A stretch of 64,000 bases of DNA from Chryseolinea sp. H1M3-3 (GTDB lineage Bacteria; Bacteroidota; Bacteroidia; Cytophagales; Cyclobacteriaceae). Below the pieces are notes generated by a model. That model was given only the letters and a program-made list of their open reading frames with translations. It did no database searches and had not been told where the DNA came from. Shown piece after piece: positions 17,792-26,502 of the stretch (within the stretch, counting starts at the first letter, position 1; the number at the start of each line of letters is the position of its first letter). The stretch spans positions 124,001 to 188,000 of the forward strand of contig NZ_JARKMY010000002.1 of assembly GCF_029360725.1 (NCBI RefSeq). Reading direction: 5' to 3'. A program made the position numbers and the translations under genes.

Positions 17792-18286
17792 ATGAAACCG
17801 AAAGTCCTTCCTCAGTACCATAACGTTTCACGAAAGGCTTGGACGACAATCTTATTGACTACACTGCTGGTTGGAACACTCGATGCCCTTGCAGCGATCG
17901 TGGTTTACCAGGTTGATCCTACCCGCTTGTTTAAATTTATAGCGAGTGGTGCCTTCGGTGCTGGCAAAGCTTTTTCAGAAGGTAGTCTTATGGTTTTTTT
18001 TGGAATCCTATTTCATTACCTGATTGCTTTTTCATGGGTTGGGATATTTTTTTTGTTATACCCAATATCCTCGCTGGTGAAAAAGAATAGGTATGTTACC
18101 GGGGTATGCTACGGAGTTTTTATTTGGATTATCATGAACCAGGTTATAATTCCCTTAAGTGAAATTCCAAAAGGCGATTTTGATAGCAAGGCAGCATTAA
18201 TGGGTACTTTAATTTTAATTTTCGCGGTAGGTTTGCCGACATCGCTGATTATCCACCGTTACTACTCTAGGAAGGATATGATGTGA
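17792..18286 (+). CDS. four-helix integral membrane protein of unknown function
   Basis: A 164-aa protein with four predicted membrane helices (about 19-40, 69-92, 103-121 and 133-152). The first carries a GTLDALAAIVVY motif and the second segment an FKFIASGAFG stretch, reminiscent of YagU/DUF1440-type proteins. This is a weak resemblance only. Single gene, convergent with the AraC gene downstream. Confidence 0.7.
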   Translation: MKPKVLPQYHNVSRKAWTTILLTTLLVGTLDALAAIVVYQVDPTRLFKFIASGAFGAGKAFSEGSLMVFFGILFHYLIAFSWVGIFFLLYPISSLVKKNRYVTGVCYGVFIWIIMNQVIIPLSEIPKGDFDSKAALMGTLILIFAVGLPTSLIIHRYYSRKDMM

Positions 18287-18301
18287 AGAACGGAGGATGA
18301 G

Positions 18302-19159
18302 TTACACATGGTGGAGCTTGAGCGGAGAATGTCCTGTTACTTTTTTGAAGGCATTACAAAAATGTGCGCTGTCCGTGAAACCTAAGGAGAATGCAATGTC
18401 ACCGATGGGTTGCCGGTGCCGAATTAATGTTTTTGCATATTCAATTTTCATTTTCAACACAAATTGGTAAGGACTTAACCCGATTGTATTTTTGAATAGT
18501 CTTGAAAAGTGAAAGATGCTGAGATTCGCAGACTCGGCAAGTTGTTCTAACGTAATGACGCCGTGTAGATGGGTCCGCACATATTCGATGATCGTCTTTA
18601 GCTGGCAAGAAGATAATTTACCTTTCGGTGCAAATATTCTTTTATCACGAGTCGTGTAGTTGGCTGCTAAATGAATGCCACACATAACTCCCAGACTTTC
18701 GATATATAACTTTTCTGTCATTAAGCCGAGAGGCGCCGTTGTAAACACTGAACTTATATCTGCCAATAACGAATCATAAATATTGTGTTCTTCCCGAAAT
18801 TTAATGTTATCCGTTTCAAGAAGTTTTTCGACATATAATGGATCAAAAGCAATTTCAAGTATTGTACACGAGCCATGATATTCAATTTCAACGGTATCAC
18901 CACACGAATTTAGCGAAATGATGTTTCCGGGAGTGCATCTGCCTGAACGCCAATCTCCATTTGATTTCCACGATAAATAAATTGGTCCGCCAAGGTTGAT
19001 CTGTAAAGTATGTTTCGAAAGCAAACACTTGGAGAGAGAGATGCTGCCAGACGATTTTTGTTTAATTGTTAAACCATTCCAGGTGACGCCTTTATCAACG
19101 ATGGGCACTGTTTCCAAAACATCATTTTTTGAAACTTGATCAAGCGAAAGATGTATCAT
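18302..19159 (-). CDS. AraC-family transcriptional regulator
   Basis: The N-terminal part (about 1-170) is a cupin-like sensing region. The C-terminal 100 residues contain two helix-turn-helix motifs (ITLEQLAESANLSIFHFSRLF; IGDIAFSLGFTDSAHFCNAFKK), the AraC DNA-binding domain. ATG 19159. A 9-bp inverted repeat lies in its upstream region and may be an autoregulatory element. Its target gene is not evident; the convergent membrane protein is a neighbour only. Confidence 0.93.
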   Translation of the reverse strand: MIHLSLDQVSKNDVLETVPIVDKGVTWNGLTIKQKSSGSISLSKCLLSKHTLQINLGGPIYLSWKSNGDWRSGRCTPGNIISLNSCGDTVEIEYHGSCTILEIAFDPLYVEKLLETDNIKFREEHNIYDSLLADISSVFTTAPLGLMTEKLYIESLGVMCGIHLAANYTTRDKRIFAPKGKLSSCQLKTIIEYVRTHLHGVITLEQLAESANLSIFHFSRLFKNTIGLSPYQFVLKMKIEYAKTLIRHRQPIGDIAFSLGFTDSAHFCNAFKKVTGHSPLKLHHV

Positions 19160-19162
19160 ATA

Positions 19163-19248
19163 ACATGTCGTTACTGACTAGAAACTAAAACAATTAAAAT
19201 TTAGTATATGTCTGTCAATTGGCGTAATAAGTGAGATAGACGACATGT
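19163..19248. repeat. 9-bp inverted repeat upstream of the AraC gene
   Basis: ACATGTCGT (19163-19171) and ACGACATGT (19240-19248) are perfect inverted copies 68 nt apart, beginning 4 bp upstream of the AraC start codon. They may be paired operator half-sites. Confidence 0.4.
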
Positions 19249-19291
19249 ATCGTATGATGTATGCGCACCGTGGGTCGCATAGGGCAATGAA

Positions 19292-20032
19292 TTATTTTTG
19301 AAGGGAATTCACCTGACCACTCAGGGTCTTGAGAAACTCTAAAACATAAAGTTTATAATTTCTTCCAACAGGCAGGTAACGGTTGGCAATGAGAATACGG
19401 TTCGCCTCGGCGGTTTTTATTTTGTCTGCGGCAACAATAAATGACCTGTGTATTCGAATAAACTTTTCTGCCGGAAGAAATTGTTCATAGTACCCGAGCG
19501 TCTGGCGAGTCATAATTTCCTGGTTGTCAACTAAGGTGAATTTTAAATAGTCGCGTTGGCTTTCAATGAATGTAATTTCATCCATGTAAATTTTGTGCAA
19601 TTGTTTGTTTCCTTTTACAAAGAAAAACGATTTGTCTTGGGCTGCTGTTTTTGATATAATGGAATTGTCGGTCAACGGTGCATCGTGCAATGCTTTGTTG
19701 ACGGCCTTACGGAATCGTTCAAAAGAATAAGGTTTCAACAAATAGTCAATAACATCGAGATCAAATGCGTCTATCGCGTAGTCCCGATACGCTGATGTAA
19801 TAACAACTTTCGGCTTATGAGGAAGCGCCTTTAACAATTCAATGCCCGTCATTTGGGGCATTTTGATATCGAGAAATAGAAGGTCGACACTGTTAATTTT
19901 TAAAAAATTAAAAGCTTCAATTGCGTTGTTCATTTGAGCGGCTACTTCCGCGAAATCGATTTTATCCAGGTAGGACTTTAAAATGTCCTGCGCAATTGGT
20001 TCATCCTCTACTATAAGACACTTCAGTTTCAT
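19292..20032 (-). CDS. LytTR-family response regulator
   Basis: An N-terminal receiver (EDEP, phospho-acceptor Asp in LLFLDIKMPQM, Lys in LLKPYSFERF) is followed by a LytTR DNA-binding domain (about 145-240; IHRSFIVAADKI and LPVGRNYK). The gene begins inside the 3' end of the histidine kinase gene, a 32-bp overlap, so translation is probably coupled. Target promoters are not identifiable here. Confidence 0.94.
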   Translation of the reverse strand: MKLKCLIVEDEPIAQDILKSYLDKIDFAEVAAQMNNAIEAFNFLKINSVDLLFLDIKMPQMTGIELLKALPHKPKVVITSAYRDYAIDAFDLDVIDYLLKPYSFERFRKAVNKALHDAPLTDNSIISKTAAQDKSFFFVKGNKQLHKIYMDEITFIESQRDYLKFTLVDNQEIMTRQTLGYYEQFLPAEKFIRIHRSFIVAADKIKTAEANRILIANRYLPVGRNYKLYVLEFLKTLSGQVNSLQK

Positions 20033-21092
20033 GCACTGTGCGTTCAGTTACTTTCATTCTTGCTATCGCGATCTTCAAAATGATAAGAAAGCTCTCAGGA
20101 CTCTCGATAACACTAAGCGAGTGGTCAGAACCGTAAATCAGCTGAAGCCTTCTCTTTACATTATTTAAGCCAATGCCTTTGCCATTTTCTGGCAATGTTC
20201 TTTCAATCTTTCCATTTTCAATTTTAAAAACAAATTCATTTTTGAATGTTGAAAAATCAATGTTAATCCACGCGTCTTTTATCATTTCCGATGCACCATG
20301 TTTAAAACTATTTTCAACCAATGGAAAAATTGAAAGCGGAACAATAGAAAGACCATTAACATTGTCCTGTACATTCAGCGAGATTGAAAGATTTCCGGGG
20401 TACCGTAATTCCTCAAGCTCTATGTAATCGCGGATACATCTGATTTCTTCTTGCAGAGGAATTCGTTCGCGATTGCTTTGATGTAACATGTGATGTAAAA
20501 TTCTGGAGAGTCGTAGTATAGACTCCTGTGCATGCATCGGATTTTTCGCAATTAATCCATAAAGATTGTTAAGGGTATTAAACATGAAGTGGGGGTTGAT
20601 TTGATCTTTCAACATTTTTAATTCAGCCTCCAGTTTTGTTTTCTCCATTTCAGATACCCGTCTTTCATTTTCATACCACATTTTTATCAACTTGATGACG
20701 ACCGCGATGCATGCGTGCAAAAAGGCATAAAAGGCTCGGACAAATATTTGTGGCACATCAAAGAGGCTGACCTCGCGTCCATACAAGGATAGCGCAATGA
20801 AAAGAATATGCCCCATAACGCCGCTTACTAAAAAGGCAACGAATAAAAAGATGAGAGATTTTGAAAAAAGCTTTTTGGCAACGAACTGGGGAATGATCCA
20901 ATACATTACCGTATATGCCAGAAATACCTGGGGTGGGACTTCAGCCAAGACTATCGTGATGAATCCATTTACATTGGCATACCCAAAACCAAAGATCAAC
21001 ACATCCAGAACATACAGCGCTATCCAAAACAGTACATGGTATAATATACGTACCAGCTTGGTAGGATTGGAAATATCGAAATCGGTATTCAT
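20001..21092 (-). CDS. LytS-type sensor histidine kinase (YesM-like)
   Basis: Sensor kinase with about four N-terminal membrane helices (residues 15-145) and a His_kinase domain whose phospho-acceptor lies in INPHFMFNTLNNLYGLI. The HATPase domain has FPLVENSFKHG and GKGIGLNNVKRRL. It overlaps the response-regulator gene by 32 bp. The membrane part has no clear ligand domain. A paralogous pair lies at 29535-31321. Confidence 0.93.
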   Translation of the reverse strand: MNTDFDISNPTKLVRILYHVLFWIALYVLDVLIFGFGYANVNGFITIVLAEVPPQVFLAYTVMYWIIPQFVAKKLFSKSLIFLFVAFLVSGVMGHILFIALSLYGREVSLFDVPQIFVRAFYAFLHACIAVVIKLIKMWYENERRVSEMEKTKLEAELKMLKDQINPHFMFNTLNNLYGLIAKNPMHAQESILRLSRILHHMLHQSNRERIPLQEEIRCIRDYIELEELRYPGNLSISLNVQDNVNGLSIVPLSIFPLVENSFKHGASEMIKDAWINIDFSTFKNEFVFKIENGKIERTLPENGKGIGLNNVKRRLQLIYGSDHSLSVIESPESFLIILKIAIARMKVTERTVHETEVSYSRG

Positions 21093-21244
21093 GTCCTGTT
21101 GACCGAAAGTGTTGTCAGGTAAAAGTATTTAATAAATAGGTATGCCGCTAAGGAATGCCGACCAATTCGAGGCGGTGGGAGTGACTCCCGACAACTAGGC
21201 AAGAATTTGCAAAAGAAGCAACATCTTTTATCGGGATAGGAAGA

Positions 21245-21622
21245 TTATTCTACCGTAAGCTTGAGGATGGATCCCTTCGTTTTATAATTAACGGTCGAAT
21301 TTACGATAACAGCATATACACCAGGCACTGCCTCTGGTAGTGCTGTAATTGTTACCTCCACTACATTTGCATTTCCACTTTCAGGATTGAAAGCAAATTT
21401 GATCCCGGCCGGAAGAGAAGTAGATATTCCCATTTTCATTTTGCCTTTTTGATACGCTCTTGACTTTAGAATCCTGACCTCCATCTTTTTACTCTGCCCT
21501 CGAGTGATATCAAGTGCATCTGATGACAATGAAACAACGAATTCCTTCTCCGGAATTTCCACCACCTGTGCGTTGCCAATGAAGGAGATGCCAAGAAAAA
21601 ATAAAGACAATAACGGTTTCAT
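21245..21622 (-). CDS. small secreted protein of unknown function
   Basis: A signal peptide ends at Ala 18 (ISFIGNAQ). The remaining 105 residues are beta-rich with an Ig-like look (ITRGQSKKMEVRILKSRAY; TALPEAVPGVYAVIV). ATG 21622 is chosen because it puts the signal at the N terminus. It lies 10 bp downstream of the alpha/beta hydrolase and may share its transcript. Confidence 0.72.
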   Translation of the reverse strand: MKPLLSLFFLGISFIGNAQVVEIPEKEFVVSLSSDALDITRGQSKKMEVRILKSRAYQKGKMKMGISTSLPAGIKFAFNPESGNANVVEVTITALPEAVPGVYAVIVNSTVNYKTKGSILKLTVE

Positions 21623-21632
21623 ATTGAAATAG

Positions 21633-22508
21633 TTAGCGCTGATTAGAGATAGACATTTCAGTATTGAAGCGTAAGGACAAAGGATCATTCACAAAGTGAA
21701 CAACTTCTTTTACAACATCGGTGGATTTCAAATTGTGACCAAATCCTTTTGTTTTGATGAGTTTTGAATTCTTCCATGCACGGTGAATTCTTTCTGCATG
21801 GTGGAACGGCGTTTCGTTATCATGCTCGTCGTGGATGATCAATCCTGGCACCTTAAGGGTGGAAGCAAATACCGGCGCTGAAAAAAAGGCTGGGCTCACT
21901 TTAAATGTTTTTTCGAAATACTCCACTATTAATTGTGTGCTTTTTTTTGACAGGCGTAAAGCGCTTGTGAAATAATCAAAAAACTCCTGCGCTTCCCCCG
22001 GAGATGCCAACGCAACTATCTTGTTGACAGACAACTCGGGATTTCGATAAAATGCGTAAAATGTCGCGAACCCTCCAAGCGAATGCGTAATGATGGTATC
22101 AACACTTCCAATTCTTTTGATCTGTTCTCGTATGACCTCACTATAAAGGGGAACGTTCAACATCTTCCCGCCTGAAAGACCGTGTCCGGGTGCATCGAGT
22201 GTGTAGACAGTATGATCCTTGCTTAAAGCTTCAATGTAAATTTTCCAGCGGTAAGAGTGACTTTGCCAACCATGGAGTAACATAATAACTTTTTCTCCTG
22301 TTCCCCAACGGTACGTCTGAATGTGATTGCCATTATAGGTAAAACTTTCTTTGGTCGCGGAGTTGAAAAAAGCCTGTTGCTTTTCATTAATAGGAACCCG
22401 AATGGGTCGACAGAATAATTCAAATCCTAACTGGGCCGTTTTAGCAGGAGCTATATGGGCAAGTGTGTTCAGTCCTGCGCCAATGCTTTTAGTTATTATG
22501 TTTTTCAT
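21633..22508 (-). CDS. alpha/beta hydrolase under probable TetR control
   Basis: Cytoplasmic-type alpha/beta hydrolase of 291 aa. Catalytic features are the oxyanion MLLHGWQSHS, the nucleophile in THSLGGFA, the acid in HDEHDNETP and His in GFGHNLK. Substrate unknown. The promoter region holds a perfect palindrome that recurs upstream of the TetR gene immediately upstream, so the pair looks like a regulated unit. The small secreted gene follows by 10 bp. Confidence 0.9.
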   Translation of the reverse strand: MKNIITKSIGAGLNTLAHIAPAKTAQLGFELFCRPIRVPINEKQQAFFNSATKESFTYNGNHIQTYRWGTGEKVIMLLHGWQSHSYRWKIYIEALSKDHTVYTLDAPGHGLSGGKMLNVPLYSEVIREQIKRIGSVDTIITHSLGGFATFYAFYRNPELSVNKIVALASPGEAQEFFDYFTSALRLSKKSTQLIVEYFEKTFKVSPAFFSAPVFASTLKVPGLIIHDEHDNETPFHHAERIHRAWKNSKLIKTKGFGHNLKSTDVVKEVVHFVNDPLSLRFNTEMSISNQR

Positions 22509-22541
22509 AGCGGTATTATATTACTTTCATTCCGTTGAAAT

Positions 22542-22559
22542 AGATACCAATTGGTATCT
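22542..22559. promoter_or_regulatory. probable TetR operator (hydrolase promoter)
   Basis: AGATACCAATTGGTATCT is a perfect 18-bp palindrome 33 bp upstream of the hydrolase start and 16 bp beyond the end of the TetR gene. It differs at one base from the site upstream of the TetR gene. Confidence 0.82.
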
Positions 22560-22575
22560 TCGTGAACAAAAAAAA

Positions 22576-23166
22576 TCAAATTTCTATTTCCGAAATTTGT
22601 TTTTCCAGGTGTTTAATAATGCGTTTAATGTCATCATCATTTCCACTGAGTTTACTCATCATAATGGCGCCCTCCAGCGAAGCAATGATAAGTGTCGCAT
22701 ACAACTCCTTATCAATACCTTTTTTCAGCTGCTTATAATGAATTCCTTTTTCCAAAATCGATATAAGTGCACTGCGAAGTCCATTAAGAATTTTAAGTGC
22801 TGTCTTTCGTAATTCAGGATGAGCATCATCCGCTTCCACGGCCGCATTCAATAGTGGGCATCCTCCTTCAACCGGAGGGTCGCTGATATAAGATTCAAAA
22901 AACTGTACGACCGCCCTGAGCTTGTCTCCTGCAGTTAATTGTGCTTTTATGCGGTCACGAACTTTTTCATTCATGATACCAGACAAATGCGTGAGCGTCT
23001 CAATTTCTAACTCATCTTTACTTGCAAAATGCCGGTAAATTGCCCCTTTCGTTAATCCTGTTGCATCGGTTATGTTACTGATTGAGGTAGCCTTATAGCC
23101 CTGGGTATTAAAAAGAATTCCGGACTCTTTCAGAATGTTTTCTTTTGTGATTTCAGGGTTGCGCAT
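22576..23166 (-). CDS. TetR-family transcriptional repressor
   Basis: The N-terminal helix-turn-helix (about 10-50: ILKESGILFNTQGYKATSI, GLTKGAIYRHFASKDEL) is the TetR signature. The C-terminal ligand domain contains GCPLLNAAVEADDAHPEL, typical of regulators of the AcrR/YxaF-like group. It is followed by the alpha/beta hydrolase. Matching palindromes before both genes suggest autorepression and hydrolase control. Confidence 0.93.
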   Translation of the reverse strand: MRNPEITKENILKESGILFNTQGYKATSISNITDATGLTKGAIYRHFASKDELEIETLTHLSGIMNEKVRDRIKAQLTAGDKLRAVVQFFESYISDPPVEGGCPLLNAAVEADDAHPELRKTALKILNGLRSALISILEKGIHYKQLKKGIDKELYATLIIASLEGAIMMSKLSGNDDDIKRIIKHLEKQISEIEI

Positions 23167-23171
23167 TCACA

Positions 23172-23191
23172 AAGATACCAATCGGTATCTT
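23172..23191. promoter_or_regulatory. probable TetR operator (autoregulatory)
   Basis: AAGATACC and GGTATCTT arms surround AATC, beginning 5 bp upstream of the TetR start codon. The core differs at one base from the palindrome at 22542-22559, and binding here would block the gene's own initiation region. Confidence 0.82.
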
Positions 23192-23359
23192 AAAAACAAA
23201 ATGGGTTGAATTTGAGTCAGTTTGCACCCAAAGCCGGTTTGGCGCATATGTGAACAACAAATACTTTGGGGTTGAAATAGTGGTCGAGATACTTTCAGCT
23301 GTCTTAATGGTATACGATTAAAAATTATAGATTTATTTGGATAAAATCTACCGGAGTTT

Positions 23360-23887
23360 TTGTTAACGCACGATCGAATTATTCAGGAGATCAGAGAAGG
23401 AAATAAAGAGTCCTTTCAAAGGGTCTTTCATAAGTATTATGAAGGCCTTTGCCAGTACGCGTTTACAATTTTACGCGACATGGATGACTCGGAAGATGTT
23501 GTGCAATCCATGTTTATCAAAATTTGGGAAAAGCGTGAATCACTGATCATCACACACACCCTCAAAGGTTATTTATTCAAAGCTGTTTATCATCAGTGTG
23601 TAAATCAAATTGACCATCGCGCAGTTCGCACAAAATTTCAAGAGATTAGTCTTGTCGAAAAACCAAATGAAGTTCAGCAACCGGAAGTCTTTCCCAATGA
23701 ATTGGAAGAACGCGTAATTGCTGCGATAAATACTTTGCCTCCGCAATGCCGTACGATATTTATGATGAGTCGGTATAAGGAAATGAGATACGTTGAGATT
23801 GCTAACGCACTCAACCTTTCGATAAACACCATTGAGAATCAGATGAGCAAAGCGTTGCGGATACTTCGTGAATACTTGAAAGAATAA
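23360..23887 (+). CDS. ECF RNA polymerase sigma factor (FecI-like)
   Basis: Sigma-70 family factor of 175 aa with regions 2 (FQRVFHKYYEGLCQYAFTIL, SEDVVQSMFIKIWEKRE) and 4 (LPPQCRTIFMMSRYKEMRYVEIANALNLSINTIE). It appears to start with TTG at 23360, as there is no ATG before region 2 and a stop lies six codons upstream. The FecR-like gene follows by 22 bp. Such pairs usually control TonB-dependent receptors; here the next gene encodes an STN protein instead. Confidence 0.9.
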   Translation: MLTHDRIIQEIREGNKESFQRVFHKYYEGLCQYAFTILRDMDDSEDVVQSMFIKIWEKRESLIITHTLKGYLFKAVYHQCVNQIDHRAVRTKFQEISLVEKPNEVQQPEVFPNELEERVIAAINTLPPQCRTIFMMSRYKEMRYVEIANALNLSINTIENQMSKALRILREYLKE

Positions 23888-23909
23888 TGAACACAAACAG
23901 AGCCAATTT

Positions 23910-24905
23910 GTGAAAAATAAAATTGAGATAAACGATACAGTCATTGCGAAATATCTGGCGGGAGATGCGTCCCCCGAGGAGGCAATGGCTTTGGACGAAT
24001 GGATACAGGATCCTGCAAATAAATTGCATTTTACGGAAATGCGAGATGCATGGAATGCAACTTTCCCTCAAAAATCATATCGATTGATTAACGTGGAAAA
24101 TGCATGGTCAGCGATGTCACGAAATACAAATGGTTCGGTTTCGACAACAAAACATACAATTGCTTTTTTTTCAGCAAGGCTTTTAATTAAGATAGCGGCT
24201 TCCATCCTGATTGTGTTCACCGTGGGTTTGATTCTTTATTTTATTAAAGCTGGCGATAAAACGATTGATGTGGCCATTGAAAGCAATGATTCGTTACGAC
24301 AAATAAAATTACCTGATCAATCTATTGCTATTTTAAATCGCAATAGTACCCTTGTTTATCCTCAACAGTTTTCAAAGGGCCGCCGTGAGGTTACATTGAT
24401 GAACGGCGAAAGCTTCTTCAAGGTCGTTCCAGATAAATCAAAACCCTTTATTGTACATACCGGGATAGCGACCATTAAAGTTATCGGAACTGCATTCAAC
24501 GTTGTTTTAAAACCGAAAACCATAGAAGTGAGTGTGGCAGAGGGCAAAGTGCTAGTCTATTCGTTGACAGATAGCGTATACCTGGAACCAGGCGCAGCGG
24601 CCACCCTCAATACCAATGACCTTACTTTTAACATGGAAGAATCTAACAGCAATGGGTGGGCTTATGCAACACATAGATTGGTTTTCAATAACACTCCGCT
24701 CCCGGAGGTATTCCGATACATTGAAAAGGCACAAAACTGTTCCATCCGTGTAGAGAATAAAGAAATCTTAAATTGTAAATTGACCGCAACTTTTGAAAGC
24801 GTTTCAACGGATTATATGCTAACTTTGATTTCCGAAGCGTTGGATCTCTCGGTAAAAAGAAATGATCACAATACATTCACGGTGGAGGGTGAAGGCTGCC
24901 ATTAG
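23910..24905 (+). CDS. FecR-family anti-sigma factor
   Basis: Membrane-spanning anti-sigma of 331 aa. The cytoplasmic N-terminal part is followed by one helix near residues 92-112 and a periplasmic FecR domain (VYPQQFSKGRREVTLMNGE, FIVHTGIATIKVIGTAFNV), then the C-terminal STN-like segment. It appears to start with GTG at 23910. Its end overlaps the start of the next gene. It presumably holds the sigma factor at 23360. Confidence 0.92.
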   Translation: MKNKIEINDTVIAKYLAGDASPEEAMALDEWIQDPANKLHFTEMRDAWNATFPQKSYRLINVENAWSAMSRNTNGSVSTTKHTIAFFSARLLIKIAASILIVFTVGLILYFIKAGDKTIDVAIESNDSLRQIKLPDQSIAILNRNSTLVYPQQFSKGRREVTLMNGESFFKVVPDKSKPFIVHTGIATIKVIGTAFNVVLKPKTIEVSVAEGKVLVYSLTDSVYLEPGAAATLNTNDLTFNMEESNSNGWAYATHRLVFNNTPLPEVFRYIEKAQNCSIRVENKEILNCKLTATFESVSTDYMLTLISEALDLSVKRNDHNTFTVEGEGCH

Positions 24906-26028
24906 TTTGGTGCTGATCTGTACTATCCATTTAGCAACCGCACAATCCGTTTCCAAAGAATCATTTCAACGCATTGTAACCCTTAAGGGAAATCAGATTT
25001 CTTTCGAAGAAGTTCTCCAGCAGCTTAGCAAGCAATCAAAGTTGTATTTCATTTATAACTCAAGCGCCATTGAACGTAAGAAATCTTTATCATTCGATGT
25101 TCACCAGCGACCCATGTATGAAGTGTTGGAGACCTTGACCGAAAGCATGCATCTTTCATTTAGAAGAGAAGGTAATTATGTTGTTGTAAAGCCGATACAT
25201 GAAGCTGGAATTATTTCACCCAGGCAAAATATTCAACCGCAAAAAACACAGCCCACTAAGAAAATAACATATTCAGCTGCTGCTATGCCTCTGATCAACA
25301 GAAAAGACAGTTACAGGGAAATGGAATTTAAGCTTTCTATTCCCGGGCATCTTCTAAAAGAAAACCTGTTGAATTGTAAATCTTCATTTACTGGTATTGA
25401 TTCAACATTCGTAACGAATTATTTTCCCTTAAAAATAACCAACCCTCGCCCCAGGCGGTATTTGTACTCTTCACTAGGCCTGATGATAAATGAATATTCA
25501 GGTGGTATAGAAATGCAAGTAGGACTACCATCACTTTATGCTGTATTAAACGCCGGACTTATGCGTGAAGGATATTTCCGCGCTGGCTATGGGTTGGGTA
25601 CCGCGATACCGTTAAAGCCAAGGATTACCTTAAACCCCATTTATACTTATGCAACACTGAACCGGAAGGAGGACTACGTGATTGATCAAAATATCAATTT
25701 CGTGATGAAGGATGGGATAAAAGTAAAGGGACAACATCACCAAGTAAAGTTTTTAATTCAGATGCGGCCATTCAAACATATCAGGTTGCACGTTGGACCG
25801 ACATTTAATTTCTTAAAAACATCTTTCGATTATCAAAAAGGACAAACCTTTTACACAGATGTTGTGATAACAAATCCGACCAATGGATCTATAGGGTACA
25901 GCGTAAATTCTTCGCAAGTCCGGATTATCCGTTCTGTTTATCCTACGCCGTCAGCCTATTCTACCTTTAAGTGGTGGGTTGGTATAGAGGCGGGGATATC
26001 TTATTCCATAAAATTTTCGGATAAGTAA
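24889..26028 (+). CDS. STN-domain protein with outer-membrane-like C-terminal region
   Basis: The signal peptide begins at GTG 24889 (KAAISLVLICTIHLATA); ATG 24862 in the same frame would add nine residues and lies inside the fecR gene. An STN domain (about residues 30-95: ISFEEVLQQLSKQSKLYFIY) follows. The next 280 residues lack a TonB plug and carry alternating beta strands (GYFRAGYGLGTAIPLK; KVKGQHHQVKFLIQMRP), suggesting a small barrel. It may signal to FecR through its STN domain like a TonB transducer. Overlaps fecR by 17 bp. Not a recognised named family. Confidence 0.8.
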   Translation: MKAAISLVLICTIHLATAQSVSKESFQRIVTLKGNQISFEEVLQQLSKQSKLYFIYNSSAIERKKSLSFDVHQRPMYEVLETLTESMHLSFRREGNYVVVKPIHEAGIISPRQNIQPQKTQPTKKITYSAAAMPLINRKDSYREMEFKLSIPGHLLKENLLNCKSSFTGIDSTFVTNYFPLKITNPRPRRYLYSSLGLMINEYSGGIEMQVGLPSLYAVLNAGLMREGYFRAGYGLGTAIPLKPRITLNPIYTYATLNRKEDYVIDQNINFVMKDGIKVKGQHHQVKFLIQMRPFKHIRLHVGPTFNFLKTSFDYQKGQTFYTDVVITNPTNGSIGYSVNSSQVRIIRSVYPTPSAYSTFKWWVGIEAGISYSIKFSDK

Positions 26029-26098
26029 TGGTGGTAAGGGTTTTTTCGCCTGTCTTATAATTGAACGCCAGGCACGGCGTCATTATAAAGCTACTGCC

Positions 26099-26461
26099 TT
26101 GAACTCATTAACCAATTTACGAGAAGCATTTCTTGTATTCGTGATGTTGACCATCATGGCGCTTTTTAATACAGGTCAGTTGTTGGAAGCTCGACAAATA
26201 GCAGTGCGCTATACAAATTGGGAATTAACGCAACTCCTCCAACTGGATAAAAAGCAATTGGAAAGAATCCATAACATCCATGTGTTGTATGAACGCAAGT
26301 TGTCCAATGTCATGCAGAATACTCAACAATCAATGGAAGAAAAATCTTTAGCGCTGCTACGAGAAAGGAACAACTACATCATGGAAGTGCTGAATGACGA
26401 TCAGCAGAAAATACTATACACATATTGTACAGACATGATCTTCTCAGAAATGGTTGAATAA
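26099..26461 (+). CDS. small helical exported protein, LTXXQ/Spy-like
   Basis: A 120-aa protein with a hydrophobic N-terminal segment and an all-helical body containing TQLLQLDKKQLERIHNI and LNDDQQKIL, the two LTxxQ-like turns of Spy/CpxP-type periplasmic proteins. The proposed start is TTG at 26099. It lies 70 bp after the STN gene and 41 bp before the M43 protease start used here. Function by resemblance only: a periplasmic chaperone-like or sensing protein. Confidence 0.65.
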   Translation: MNSLTNLREAFLVFVMLTIMALFNTGQLLEARQIAVRYTNWELTQLLQLDKKQLERIHNIHVLYERKLSNVMQNTQQSMEEKSLALLRERNNYIMEVLNDDQQKILYTYCTDMIFSEMVE

Positions 26462-26502
26462 AAGAGAAAGTTTAAACAATGGTTGGCGTCCATACATATT
26501 TT

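Noticed and set aside
21177-21189. Palindrome GGGAGTGACTCCC
   Set aside because: The one-nt centre cannot form a hairpin and no second copy was seen.
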